Part shown: positions 33,489 through 40,865 of the stretch, piece after piece
Layout: every line of letters begins with the position of its first letter
Numbering within the stretch: position 1 is the first letter of the stretch
Origin: Corallococcus macrosporus
GTDB taxonomy: Bacteria > Myxococcota > Myxococcia > Myxococcales > Myxococcaceae
Length of the DNA stretch: 64,000 nt
NCBI RefSeq assembly: GCF_017302985.1
Contig: NZ_JAFIMU010000002.1
Span: forward strand, 744,001 to 808,000
Direction: 5' to 3'
Notes under the pieces: model-generated
What the model saw: the letters and a program-made list of their open reading frames with translations, nothing else
Databases searched by the model: none
Told to the model about the DNA's origin: nothing
Made by a program: the position numbers and the translations under genes

Positions 33489-35102
33489 ATGAGCCTCAAC
33501 GCGACCACGTCCCAGCGCACGAACTCCGTCTATTCGAACCGTTCCCAGGCTGTGACGCCGAGCGCGGTTCGCAACGGCGCGAACCCCAACGCCATCCTGT
33601 CGCAGTACCAGCCGACGGGAGCCTCGGCGCGCACGGCGCGGCAGGACGGGTTGCAGCCCGGCGTGGCCGCATCGCAGAAGATGGCGCAGGCGGACCTGGG
33701 CCGGCTGCAGCAGTTCAAGGGCAACATCGAGGCGGCGGCGGCGAAGCACGGCCTGCCCCCCGCGCTGCTGGCGGCCATCGCGAGCCGCGAGTCCCGCGCG
33801 GGCGGCGCGCTGGACCGCACGGGCCACGGCGACGGCGGCAACGGCTTCGGCGTGATGCAGGTGGATCACCGCTACCACCAGACGCAGGGCGGCCCCACCA
33901 GCGCGCAGCACATCGACCAGGCGGCGGGCATCCTCAAGGGCTACCTCAACGACGTGAAGAAGGCGCACCCGGACTGGCCGGAGGCGCAGCAGCTGCGCGG
34001 CGCGGTGGCCGCGTACAACTCGGGCCCGGGCAACGTGCGCACCCTCCAGGGCATGGATGTGGGCACCACGGGCAATGACTACTCCAACGACGTGTGGGCG
34101 CGCGCGCAGGCGCTGGCGCCGCACTTCGGCGGTGCCGCGAACAGCACCGGCACCAACACCAACACCCCGACGCGCCCGTCGCAGACCGCCGACACCTTCG
34201 AGCCCTCGGCCACGCAGCGGCCGATGCGCTGGACGGCCGCGCCCTCGATGGACCAGGTGAAGGTGCGTGGCAACAACCTGCGCGAGGGCATGCAGGGCCC
34301 GGCGGTGAAGCAGCTCCAGCAGATGCTGGGCGTCCCGGCGGACGGCAAGTTCGGCCCCGTGACGAAGAAGGCCGTGGAGGACTTCCAGCGGGCCAACGGT
34401 GTGCGCGCGGGCAACAACCTGGGCCAGGTCGGCCCGGACACGCTCAACGCGCTGCAGGGCAAGCGCCCCGGTGGCACGAACACCACGGGCGGCACGAACT
34501 CCACCGGTGGCACGAACACCACGGGCGGCACGAACACCACGGGCGGCACGAACTCCACGCAGGGCACGAACAACAACGGCGCGGTGCTGGGCAACGGCGT
34601 CCGCATCGACACGAACAACGCCACGCTGAAGAAGCTGGCCACGTCGCGCCTGAACAACGGCCAGACGGGCTACTGCGTGCGCACCACGCTGGACAACATG
34701 AGCCGGCTGGGCATCCCGAACACGCCGGCGGCGACGGGCAACGACCCGAACAACCCCCGCGGCGGCATGGCGCAGATGCTGCGCAACGGCTGGGAGTCCA
34801 TCCCGTTCCCGGGCGCGCAGCAGAAGGCCATCAAGAGCCCCTACGGCAACGCCACCGCGAACGTCGTGTCCGCGGACCAGTACCGCAAGCTCGTCGCGGA
34901 CGGGAAGGTGCCGGACGGCGCCATCATCTTCCAGTCGCGCCACGGCTGGGACTACAGCGGCGGCTCCAAGGGCAACGACATGGGCATCGTGCGCAACGGC
35001 GGCAAGACGACCCACAACTACCAGGACATGAACTCCATCATCTACTCGGACTGCAAGGAGGTCGTCATCCTGGTCCCGAAGGGCGCCATCCAGCGCGACT
35101 GA
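33489..35102 (+). CDS. lysozyme-like / peptidoglycan-binding / Cys-His domain protein, candidate effector
   Basis: A 537-residue protein with no signal peptide and a disordered Ser/Asn/Gln-rich start (MSLNATTSQRTNSVYSNRSQ). Residues about 80-200 are a goose-lysozyme/SLT fold: catalytic Glu in AAIASRESRAGG, GNGFGVMQVDHRYH, and AVAAYNSGPGNV. Residues about 268-325 are a PG_binding_1 domain (GPAVKQLQQMLGVPADGKFG). A GTNTTG hexapeptide linker (329-362) leads to a C-terminal domain with Cys396 (TGYCVRTTLDNM) and His485 (SRHGWDYSGG), arranged like an NlpC/CHAP-type peptidase or amidase, though not clearly assignable. It could cut both glycan and peptide of the cell wall, fitting prey lysis. Own promoter upstream and strong bidirectional terminator downstream. 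Confidence 0.85.
   Translation: MSLNATTSQRTNSVYSNRSQAVTPSAVRNGANPNAILSQYQPTGASARTARQDGLQPGVAASQKMAQADLGRLQQFKGNIEAAAAKHGLPPALLAAIASRESRAGGALDRTGHGDGGNGFGVMQVDHRYHQTQGGPTSAQHIDQAAGILKGYLNDVKKAHPDWPEAQQLRGAVAAYNSGPGNVRTLQGMDVGTTGNDYSNDVWARAQALAPHFGGAANSTGTNTNTPTRPSQTADTFEPSATQRPMRWTAAPSMDQVKVRGNNLREGMQGPAVKQLQQMLGVPADGKFGPVTKKAVEDFQRANGVRAGNNLGQVGPDTLNALQGKRPGGTNTTGGTNSTGGTNTTGGTNTTGGTNSTQGTNNNGAVLGNGVRIDTNNATLKKLATSRLNNGQTGYCVRTTLDNMSRLGIPNTPAATGNDPNNPRGGMAQMLRNGWESIPFPGAQQKAIKSPYGNATANVVSADQYRKLVADGKVPDGAIIFQSRHGWDYSGGSKGNDMGIVRNGGKTTHNYQDMNSIIYSDCKEVVILVPKGAIQRD
34473..34575 (+). repeat. 18-bp tandem repeat coding for Gly-Thr-Asn-Thr/Ser linker
   Basis: Five to six in-frame copies of an 18-bp unit (GGCACGAACACCACGGGC and variants) encode GTNTTG or GTNSTG hexapeptides joining the peptidoglycan-binding and C-terminal domains. 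Copy number may vary between strains. Confidence 0.9.
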
Positions 35103-35125
35103 TGCGCGGATGAGCTGAGCCGTCC

Positions 35126-35167
35126 AGAAGCCCGGCCCGCGCAAGGTGACGCGGGGCCGGGCTTTCT
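35126..35167. terminator. bidirectional terminator between lysozyme-like and TetR genes
   Basis: AGAAGCCCGGCCCGCG and its near-complement ending at 35167 form a long stem with an 8-nt loop. The AGAA/TTCT ends give short U-tracts on both strands. It overlaps the first base of the TetR stop codon. Confidence 0.85.
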
Positions 35168-35751
35168 CATGCGCGGTCGCCGGTCAGCAGCTCCGCGCCC
35201 AGCTTCTTCGCCGCGTCCAGGAACTCGTCTCCCAGCTTCGTGCCGCGCACCGCGCGCGACAGCGACAGCGCGCCGTACATGAGCGCGATGGCGGCCAGCG
35301 CCTTCTCCCGGCGCCGCGCCCCCAAGGGCAGCAGCTCCGCGTACGACTGGACGAACTCCTGGAGCTCCGCCTCCAGCGCGCCCCGGTAGGGCTCCCCCGC
35401 GCGCGACACCTCCGCGGCGATGCTGGGCAAAGGACACGTGGGCGTGACGGCGTCGCGGTGCTGGCGCGACAGGTAGCGCTGCAGGACCTTCAGCGCGGGC
35501 GCGTCCGGCGCGTCCTCCTTCGCCTTCTTCAGGAGCGCGTTCCACACCGTGCGCGCGGTGCCCCGGAGGGTCTCCGTGAACAGGTGCTCCTTCGAGTCGA
35601 AGTGCCCGTAGAAGCCGCCCACCGTGAGCCCGGCGCCCTTCATCACGTCCATGATGGAGCTCGCCTGGATGCCACGTTCCAGGAGCAACGTGGCGGCGGA
35701 CGCGAGGATGGCGTCGTGCGACTTCTGCTTCTGCTCCGTCTTCTGGGTCAT
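35167..35751 (-). CDS. TetR-family transcriptional regulator
   Basis: A 194-residue repressor. The N-terminal HTH is DAILASAATLLLERGIQASS, then VMKGAGLTVGGFYGHFDSKEHLF (about 15-60), the standard TetR signature with GxxxGxxYxHFxSKExL. The C-terminal helical domain (about 70-194) would bind an unknown ligand; it has one Cys (TPTCPLP). This resembles the AcrR/TetR_C subgroup controlling detoxifying enzymes. The start at 35751 (MTQKTEQKQK) is preferred because the longer start at 35781 would translate the operator. No divergent gene faces it: the neighbouring MORN gene runs the same way, 63 bp upstream. The target is therefore at least itself. Confidence 0.88.
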   Translation of the reverse strand: MTQKTEQKQKSHDAILASAATLLLERGIQASSIMDVMKGAGLTVGGFYGHFDSKEHLFTETLRGTARTVWNALLKKAKEDAPDAPALKVLQRYLSRQHRDAVTPTCPLPSIAAEVSRAGEPYRGALEAELQEFVQSYAELLPLGARRREKALAAIALMYGALSLSRAVRGTKLGDEFLDAAKKLGAELLTGDRA

Positions 35752-35755
35752 GATG

Positions 35756-35782
35756 GATGATGGCAGTAATATTGCCGTCATC
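35756..35782. promoter_or_regulatory. TetR operator (27-bp inverted repeat)
   Basis: GATGATGGCA and TGCCGTCATC (9 of 10 complementary) flank an AT-rich 7-bp core, AT-rich being rare in this genome. It lies immediately before the TetR start, so binding would block the gene's own transcription or initiation: the usual TetR autoregulation. Confidence 0.65.
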
Positions 35783-35814
35783 CTCCGTCAAGGCGGCGCT
35801 CCCTCGCGCCCCTG

Positions 35815-37008
35815 CTACTTCTTCTTCTTGCGCGAGCCGTCCTCGTAGAAGGCCTCGTCCTCCACCAGCCCGCCGTCGGGTTCCCAGCGCTTGCGCTCGG
35901 TGACGCGGCCCTTCACCCACTGCGAGTCCTCGATGAGGGTGCCGTTCTCCGCCCACACCTGGCGGCGGCCTTCGGCCTTGCCCTTCACGTAGTGCTCGCG
36001 GCTCTCCGGTCCGCCGTCCGGGAGGAAGGTCTCCGTGACGCCATCGGAGTCGAAGCCGTTGTGGAACTCGCCTTTAATCAGGTTGCGCCGCTCGCGCAGG
36101 GAGCCGTCGTCCTCGAAGAAGGACTCCACCGCGCGCTCGCCCGTCACCACGAGCTCATGCTTGCGCTCGCCGTTCTGGAAGTACTCCACGCGCTTCACCT
36201 GCTGGCGGCCCTTCCAGGTGACGACCTGCTTCTTGCCGCCGTCGCTGAAGAACTCCGTCTCGTCGCCGTCCCGCTCGCCCTGGGCCCAGGTCGTGGAGCT
36301 GAGGGCCTTGCCGGCGGAGTACCGCGTGCTCACGCCGTGGAGCACGCCCGCGGAGAACGCGTTCGTCGCGGTGCGCTGCCCGTCCTTGTCGAAGAGCTCC
36401 GTCACGCCTTCGCGCCGCCCGTCCTTCAACTGGATGACGGCGCGCTTCTGTCCGTTCGGGTGGAAGAACACGAGCGGCGAGGGCCCCTTCCAGACGCAGT
36501 CCTTGAGGCCCGCCTCCCAGGAGGAGCGCAGGCCGCAACCCGCCTTGGTGAGCCGCCCCTCCTCGTCGTAGTCCGCGTAGGTGCTCTTCGCGTCGTCCGG
36601 CTGACGGTCCACGCGCCGGGACACCTTGCCGTTGGGGTGGTAGCGCAGCGACTCGCCCTGCTCGTTGTCGTCCACGTAATGGCTGGTCTCCACCAGCCGG
36701 CCGTCCTCGTAGCGCTTGAAGCCGCCGTGGCGCTTGCCGGCCTTGTACTCCTGCTCCACGGCGCGGCCGTCGGACCAGCGGCGCACCTCCCAGCCGTCCT
36801 GCTGGCCGTTCTTGAACGCGACGGTGTGCGTCTCCTTCTTCGTGTCCTCGTCCACGCAGCGCACGGTGCCGGTGAGCTTCGCGGTGGAGCTGCCGTTGTC
36901 CAGGTTGATGGGCTTGCCCTGGAACGAGCAGCGCTCGATGGCCCACGCGGGCGCGGAGAACAGGGGCACGGACAGCACGAGGAGACGCATCACGGAAGGC
37001 GCACGCAT
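35815..37008 (-). CDS. secreted MORN/YwqK-repeat protein
   Basis: A 397-residue exported protein. A signal peptide (VMRLLVLSVPLFSAPAWA) is cleaved before IERCSFQG. The rest is about 14 repeats of roughly 23 residues of the toxin-antitoxin YwqK/MORN type, each with a motif such as GKRHGGFKRYEDGRLVE, GRREGVTELFDKDGQ or GEFHNGFDSDGV. MORN-like beta-hairpin repeats mediate binding to proteins or lipids. The start is uncertain (37008 or 36990). It lies 93 bp downstream of the cysteine peptidase gene beyond that gene's terminator, and 63 bp upstream of tetR. The name YwqK antitoxin and the effector-rich setting suggest a possible immunity or binding partner, but this is inference. Confidence 0.82.
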   Translation of the reverse strand: MRAPSVMRLLVLSVPLFSAPAWAIERCSFQGKPINLDNGSSTAKLTGTVRCVDEDTKKETHTVAFKNGQQDGWEVRRWSDGRAVEQEYKAGKRHGGFKRYEDGRLVETSHYVDDNEQGESLRYHPNGKVSRRVDRQPDDAKSTYADYDEEGRLTKAGCGLRSSWEAGLKDCVWKGPSPLVFFHPNGQKRAVIQLKDGRREGVTELFDKDGQRTATNAFSAGVLHGVSTRYSAGKALSSTTWAQGERDGDETEFFSDGGKKQVVTWKGRQQVKRVEYFQNGERKHELVVTGERAVESFFEDDGSLRERRNLIKGEFHNGFDSDGVTETFLPDGGPESREHYVKGKAEGRRQVWAENGTLIEDSQWVKGRVTERKRWEPDGGLVEDEAFYEDGSRKKKK

Positions 37009-37025
37009 GGAGGACTCACGGAAGG

Positions 37026-37081
37026 GAAAAACGGCTTCCGGGCCCACACCCGCCACGAAGCGTGGCGAGGGGGCCCGGAAG
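37026..37081 (-). terminator. intrinsic terminator of the cysteine peptidase gene
   Basis: CTTCCGGGCCC (37035-37045) pairs with GGGCCCGGAAG (37071-37081). A second small hairpin is nested inside (GCCACGAAGCGTGGC). On the minus strand the stem is followed by CCGTTTTTCCC, a real U-tract. Confidence 0.88.
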
Positions 37082-37101
37082 GGGGCTGCGAGGAGAAGAG
37101 G

Positions 37102-38484
37102 CTACTCGAAGGTCCAGGCGAGCCGACCCGTCCCCGGGCCGATGCGGGTGTTGCCCGCCGCGATGTCGCTGCCGCGCACCCAGCCCGTCCTGCCGTCCAT
37201 CGGGTCGGTGACCAGGTACTCGCGGTTGGCGCCCTGGCCGCGCACGTCGGACATCACCATCGCGTGGCCGCCACCGCCGCTCCATTGGACGGCGAAGGGC
37301 ACGTCCACGCCGTCGCGCAGCAGCCGGTCCGCGCGGTCCAGCGCGCCCTGACGCGCCTGGGGCGAGTCGGGGATGGTCTGGGTCGCGTAGGTGCGGTTGC
37401 TGCTGGGGGAGACGCCCCGGTTGAACATGTCCCGCATCGCGTCCGGGGAGACGCCCAGGCTGTCGCCCGTGCCGCCCTGGCGGGGCCGCGCGATGCCGCC
37501 GTTGTTCTCCAGCACGCGCCGCTGCTCGCGGCCGATGTTCGTGTTCGCGTCCAGGCTGTGGATGGGCTCGCGGTGCATCCGGCGCGCGTAAACGGGGTCC
37601 GCGTCCGCGTGGGCGACCTGCGCCGCGGTGGGCGCGCACGAGTCGTCGAAGCGCTGCTGGAGCGCGCCCGCGCCCGCGTTCACGTCGATGGCGGTGGACT
37701 GGTTGATGAGCGTGGCGCGCGGCGTGCCCGCGATGTCCCGGGCGAAGCGCGTCACCTCGTCCATGTCCGAGGTCGTGTCGCCGAAGAAGTTGCGCACGCG
37801 GTCGAGCGCGCCGGGCGCCGTCATCTCCTGGCTGCGCGCCCCCACGGCCTTGAGGATGAGCGAGCGCTCCGTCTGCACGTCCGCGTTGGGCACCGGCTGG
37901 CCGTCGCGCGTGCCCGCGTTGCGCAGGGCGCCCTGGAGCGCGTTGAAGTCCTCGCCCGTCATGCCCACCATGGCGCTGGCCGCGGCGCGCGCCTGGGCCG
38001 GACCCAGGATGCCTTCCTGGCCCGCCGCGCCGGTGCCACGCGGCTCCGCCACGCCGCGCGTCAGCGTCTCCACCGTGTCCATGCTCAGCCGGGCCGGACG
38101 CGCGGCCTGCATCGCGGACAGGTCCAGGAACGTGCGCGTGGCGCGGTCCGCGTTGGGCGTGTTGAGGACGTGCTGGTTCAGGAACTGCGTGGCGCGCTCG
38201 CGCTCGGGCGCCGGCATCGCGGAGAGGCGGGCCTGGAGGGCGGTGTTCGTCTCCGGCTGCAGCGGCTCCGCGCGCGTGTTGGCGGCGGGCGCGGCCGGCT
38301 GCGTGGCGGGGGGCGGCGTCGCGCGCTGGGTGCGGCCGCGGCGGCCAATCTCGCCGCCGTCCGCCTGGAACGTGTCGTTCCTGGCGTAGCCCAGCGACGG
38401 AGCAATGGGCGCGCGCGGCGCGACGGGCTGCGACTCGGGCAGGCGCGTCTGCGGGACACCAGCGGCTGGAATGCGGACGGACAC
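37102..38484 (-). CDS. papain-like (C39-like) cysteine peptidase, candidate effector
   Basis: A 460-residue protein with no signal peptide, starting at GTG 38484 behind AGGGGGAAG. Residues 1-100 are disordered, Pro/Ala/Arg-rich (MSVRIPAAGVPQTRLPESQP). A helical region follows to about 270. The C-terminal domain holds a complete triad: Cys283 in RFDDSCAPTAAQVAHADAD, His407 in SGGGGHAMVMSDVRG and Asp427 in YLVTDPMDGRTGWV. This order and spacing fit peptidase C39-like and bacterial effector cysteine proteases. It may cleave prey proteins or mature other exported proteins. It lies between the subtilisin and the MORN protein genes, each separated by an intrinsic terminator, so it is transcribed alone. 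Confidence 0.8.
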   Translation of the reverse strand: MSVRIPAAGVPQTRLPESQPVAPRAPIAPSLGYARNDTFQADGGEIGRRGRTQRATPPPATQPAAPAANTRAEPLQPETNTALQARLSAMPAPERERATQFLNQHVLNTPNADRATRTFLDLSAMQAARPARLSMDTVETLTRGVAEPRGTGAAGQEGILGPAQARAAASAMVGMTGEDFNALQGALRNAGTRDGQPVPNADVQTERSLILKAVGARSQEMTAPGALDRVRNFFGDTTSDMDEVTRFARDIAGTPRATLINQSTAIDVNAGAGALQQRFDDSCAPTAAQVAHADADPVYARRMHREPIHSLDANTNIGREQRRVLENNGGIARPRQGGTGDSLGVSPDAMRDMFNRGVSPSSNRTYATQTIPDSPQARQGALDRADRLLRDGVDVPFAVQWSGGGGHAMVMSDVRGQGANREYLVTDPMDGRTGWVRGSDIAAGNTRIGPGTGRLAWTFE

Positions 38485-38558
38485 GGACTTCCCCCTCTGC
38501 ACAAAACTGGAACCCCCGGATTGTCTCACGGGGGTGGGGGAAGTTGCGTCCGCGCCGG

Positions 38559-38615
38559 AAAAAACCTCCCGGCCTGTGTGTGCCGGAGACCTACCCGGCG
38601 TGAGGGCCGGGGAGG
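38559..38615 (-). terminator. intrinsic terminator of the subtilisin gene
   Basis: GGCCGGGGAGG (38605-38615) pairs with CCTCCCGGCC (38565-38574); on the minus strand the stem is followed directly by TTTTTT (38564-38559). The 30-nt loop contains a second small stem. It starts 2 bp after the stop codon. Confidence 0.85.
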
Positions 38616-38616
38616 A

Positions 38617-39846
38617 TCAGCGCGAGGCGACGGGCTGCGTCTCGGGCTTGGGCTCGACGGTGGCCTTGGCGGCGGCGATGGCGGCCTCGATGTCCAGCTT
38701 GCCGCCGGTGATGACCTTGCCCTTGAGGTCCGGGTCCTGCTGGACCGTCTTGAGGATGAGGTCACGCACCTGCACGGCGGTCAGGTCCGGGTTCTCCGCG
38801 AACATGCGCGCGGCGGTGGCGGCCACGGTGGGGGTGGCCATGGAGGTGCCGCTCATCTCCTCCCAGTCGTTGCCGGGCACGGTGCTGAGGACGTCCTCGC
38901 CCACGGCGGCCAGGTCCACCACCTTGTCGCCGTGCGACGAGAAGCGGGCCAGCTTGTCGTTGTTTCGGTCCATGGACGCCACGGTGAGGACGTTGGGCAG
39001 GTCCACGTTGGCGGGCATGTCCGGCACGTTGTTCATGTTGCTGCCGTTGCCGTTGGCGGTGGCGGCCAGCAGCAGGATGTCCGCGTCCGCCAGCTTCTGG
39101 ATGGCGGCCTCCCAGCGCTTCTGGGACGCGGCGTCGCGGTAGGAGTCACCGAAGCTCGCGTTGGCGGCGCGGATGTTCACGCCGTGCTCGGTCTTCATCT
39201 TGACCAGGTAGTCCACCGAGCGCTCGAAGTTGGTGAGCAGGTCCGCGCCGTCGTACAGGCCGCCCACGCTGAGAATCTTCGCCTTGCCCGCGGCGATGCC
39301 GGTGTTGCCCTCGCCGTTGTCCTCGGCGGCGATGATGCCCGCCACGTGCGTGCCGTGGTCCGTGCCGTCGCCCTTGAACGGGTCGCCCTTGCCGGTGCCC
39401 ACGTTGAAGCCGTGGATGTCGTCCGCGATGCCGTTGTTGTCGTTGTCGACGCCGTCCCCGTCCACCTCACCGGGGTTCGTCCACATCGCGTCGTCCAGGT
39501 CGGTGTGCTTGTAGTCCACGCCGCCGTCGATGACCGCGATGACCGGCTCGCCCGTGAGCTTGGGCTTCGGCTGCGACGGGTCCACCTTCTTCGCGTCGAC
39601 GGCCTTGTTCGCGTCCGGCTTCACCGCGACGTTGGCGCCGCCGAAGGTGAAGGCCGACGCCGGCACGCTGGCGCCCGGGGGCGTGGGGCGGCCCGTCGGG
39701 CGGTCCACGAAGTTGGAGGGCCGCGCACCCTGGGTGTCGAAGCCGTCGCGCACCGTCAGCGGCTTCGCCTTGGGTGCCTGGGCGCGGGAGGTGTCCGTGC
39801 GGGCGGTGGGGGCAATGGAGGCGGGCGACTTGCGGTTGATTTCCAT
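38617..39846 (-). CDS. subtilisin-family serine protease without signal peptide
   Basis: A 409-residue S8 peptidase. The start at 39846 (MEINRKSPASIAPTARTDTS) has GGAGG at good spacing. Residues 1-95 are a disordered, Pro/Thr/Lys-rich extension with neither a Sec/Tat signal nor an I9 pro-domain. The catalytic triad is complete: Asp107 (IAVIDGGVDYKH), His167 (GTDHGTHVAGIIAAED), Ser335 (SGTSMATPTVAA), with oxyanion Asn265 (AATANGNGSN). A calcium-binding-like DGDGVDNDNNG loop lies at 129-139. It would degrade protein broadly if exported. The head resembles those of the neighbouring candidate effectors. A LysR gene ends 65 bp upstream on the same strand. Confidence 0.88.
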   Translation of the reverse strand: MEINRKSPASIAPTARTDTSRAQAPKAKPLTVRDGFDTQGARPSNFVDRPTGRPTPPGASVPASAFTFGGANVAVKPDANKAVDAKKVDPSQPKPKLTGEPVIAVIDGGVDYKHTDLDDAMWTNPGEVDGDGVDNDNNGIADDIHGFNVGTGKGDPFKGDGTDHGTHVAGIIAAEDNGEGNTGIAAGKAKILSVGGLYDGADLLTNFERSVDYLVKMKTEHGVNIRAANASFGDSYRDAASQKRWEAAIQKLADADILLLAATANGNGSNMNNVPDMPANVDLPNVLTVASMDRNNDKLARFSSHGDKVVDLAAVGEDVLSTVPGNDWEEMSGTSMATPTVAATAARMFAENPDLTAVQVRDLILKTVQQDPDLKGKVITGGKLDIEAAIAAAKATVEPKPETQPVASR

Positions 39847-39911
39847 GGTGTTCCTCCGTGGGGGGATGCGGAGCGGACCTACCGACTCCCACATTGTCGC
39901 AGCGCGCTGTT

Positions 39912-40850
39912 TTAAGTTGCGCCTCCATGTTTTTTGGGAGGACGCACGGGCGCCTCGCAGAGTGCCTTCACTGTCCGCCGCAGCCAGACGTGCGCGGGGT
40001 CGTGGTCGAAGCGGGGGTGCCACGCCTGAGCGACGGTGACGCGCGGCAGGGGCAGCGGCACGGGGCGCTCCTTGACGGGCATCAGCGCCGCCACCGCGCG
40101 GGCGAAACCGCCGTTCACGACCGTGACGGCCTCTGTCTCCGCGACGAACGCCGCCGCGGCGAGCAGGTTGGGCACCACCGCCGTCACCCGTCGCGTGTGG
40201 CCGTGCTGCTCCAGCACGTCGTCCAGTGGGGTGCGCAGCTTGCCCCGCCGTGACACGCCGACGTGCTCGGCGCGGGCGAAGCGCTCCAGCGTCAGCCGTC
40301 CTCGCGCGAGCGGCGACGCCCGCCCCACCAGGCACATGAAGCTCTCCTCGCCCAGCTTCTGCACGCGGATCTCCGGCCCCAGCGCGCCCTGCACGCCGAT
40401 GTCCAGGTCCACCTCGCCGTCGCGCAGGGACTCCACGTCCTCCGCTCCCTCCGGCACGAAGCGCAGCGTCACGCCGGGCGCTTCGGCGCGCGCCCGCTGG
40501 TGGAGCGCGGTGCCCAGCAGCGGGATGACGCCGTCGTTCACCCGCAGCGTCAGCGTGCGCGTCAGCGCTTCCGGTGCGGTGGGCGTGCCCGGCGCGAGCA
40601 GCGCGGTGGCCTCCCGCACCACGGCGCGCACCTGCTCCTGGAGCGCCAGGGCCCGGGGCGTGGGGACCAGCCCGCGCCCCGCGCGCACCAGCACCGGGTC
40701 TCCCAGCGCGGTGCGGATGCGGGTGAGCGTGCGGCTCATGGCGGGCGCGCTCAGCCCCAGCCGGTCCGCGGCGCGCGCCACGCTGCCCTCTCGCAGGAGG
40801 GCATCGAGCGCCACGAGCAGGTTGAGGTCCAGGTCCGCCATCCGGGCCAT
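39912..40850 (-). CDS. LysR-family transcriptional regulator
   Basis: A 312-residue regulator. The N-terminal winged HTH is LDLNLLVALDALLREGSVARAA, then LGLSAPAMSRTLTRIRTALGD (about 5-60). The periplasmic-binding-like effector domain follows from about 90 (LTLRVNDGVIPLLGTALHQR, PGVTLRFVPEGAEDVESLRDG). The EVDLDIGVQG pattern places it with the NodD/LinR-like aromatic-responsive group. Starts at 40850 and 40841 are both possible. It follows the O-methyltransferase gene by 15 bp on the same strand, so it is probably co-transcribed with it rather than facing it, and may regulate that gene. Confidence 0.88.
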   Translation of the reverse strand: MARMADLDLNLLVALDALLREGSVARAADRLGLSAPAMSRTLTRIRTALGDPVLVRAGRGLVPTPRALALQEQVRAVVREATALLAPGTPTAPEALTRTLTLRVNDGVIPLLGTALHQRARAEAPGVTLRFVPEGAEDVESLRDGEVDLDIGVQGALGPEIRVQKLGEESFMCLVGRASPLARGRLTLERFARAEHVGVSRRGKLRTPLDDVLEQHGHTRRVTAVVPNLLAAAAFVAETEAVTVVNGGFARAVAALMPVKERPVPLPLPRVTVAQAWHPRFDHDPAHVWLRRTVKALCEAPVRPPKKHGGAT

Positions 40851-40865
40851 CCTAGCCGCGCGTCT

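Noticed and set aside
35815-37008. Classical toxin-antitoxin locus
   Set aside because: The YwqK-like name comes from a repeat family; there is no adjacent small toxin and the protein is exported, so only an immunity hypothesis is kept.
35992-39915. 1,307-residue plus-strand open frame
   Set aside because: Antisense to the MORN, cysteine peptidase and subtilisin genes and across their terminators; no domain and Arg/His/Val-rich.
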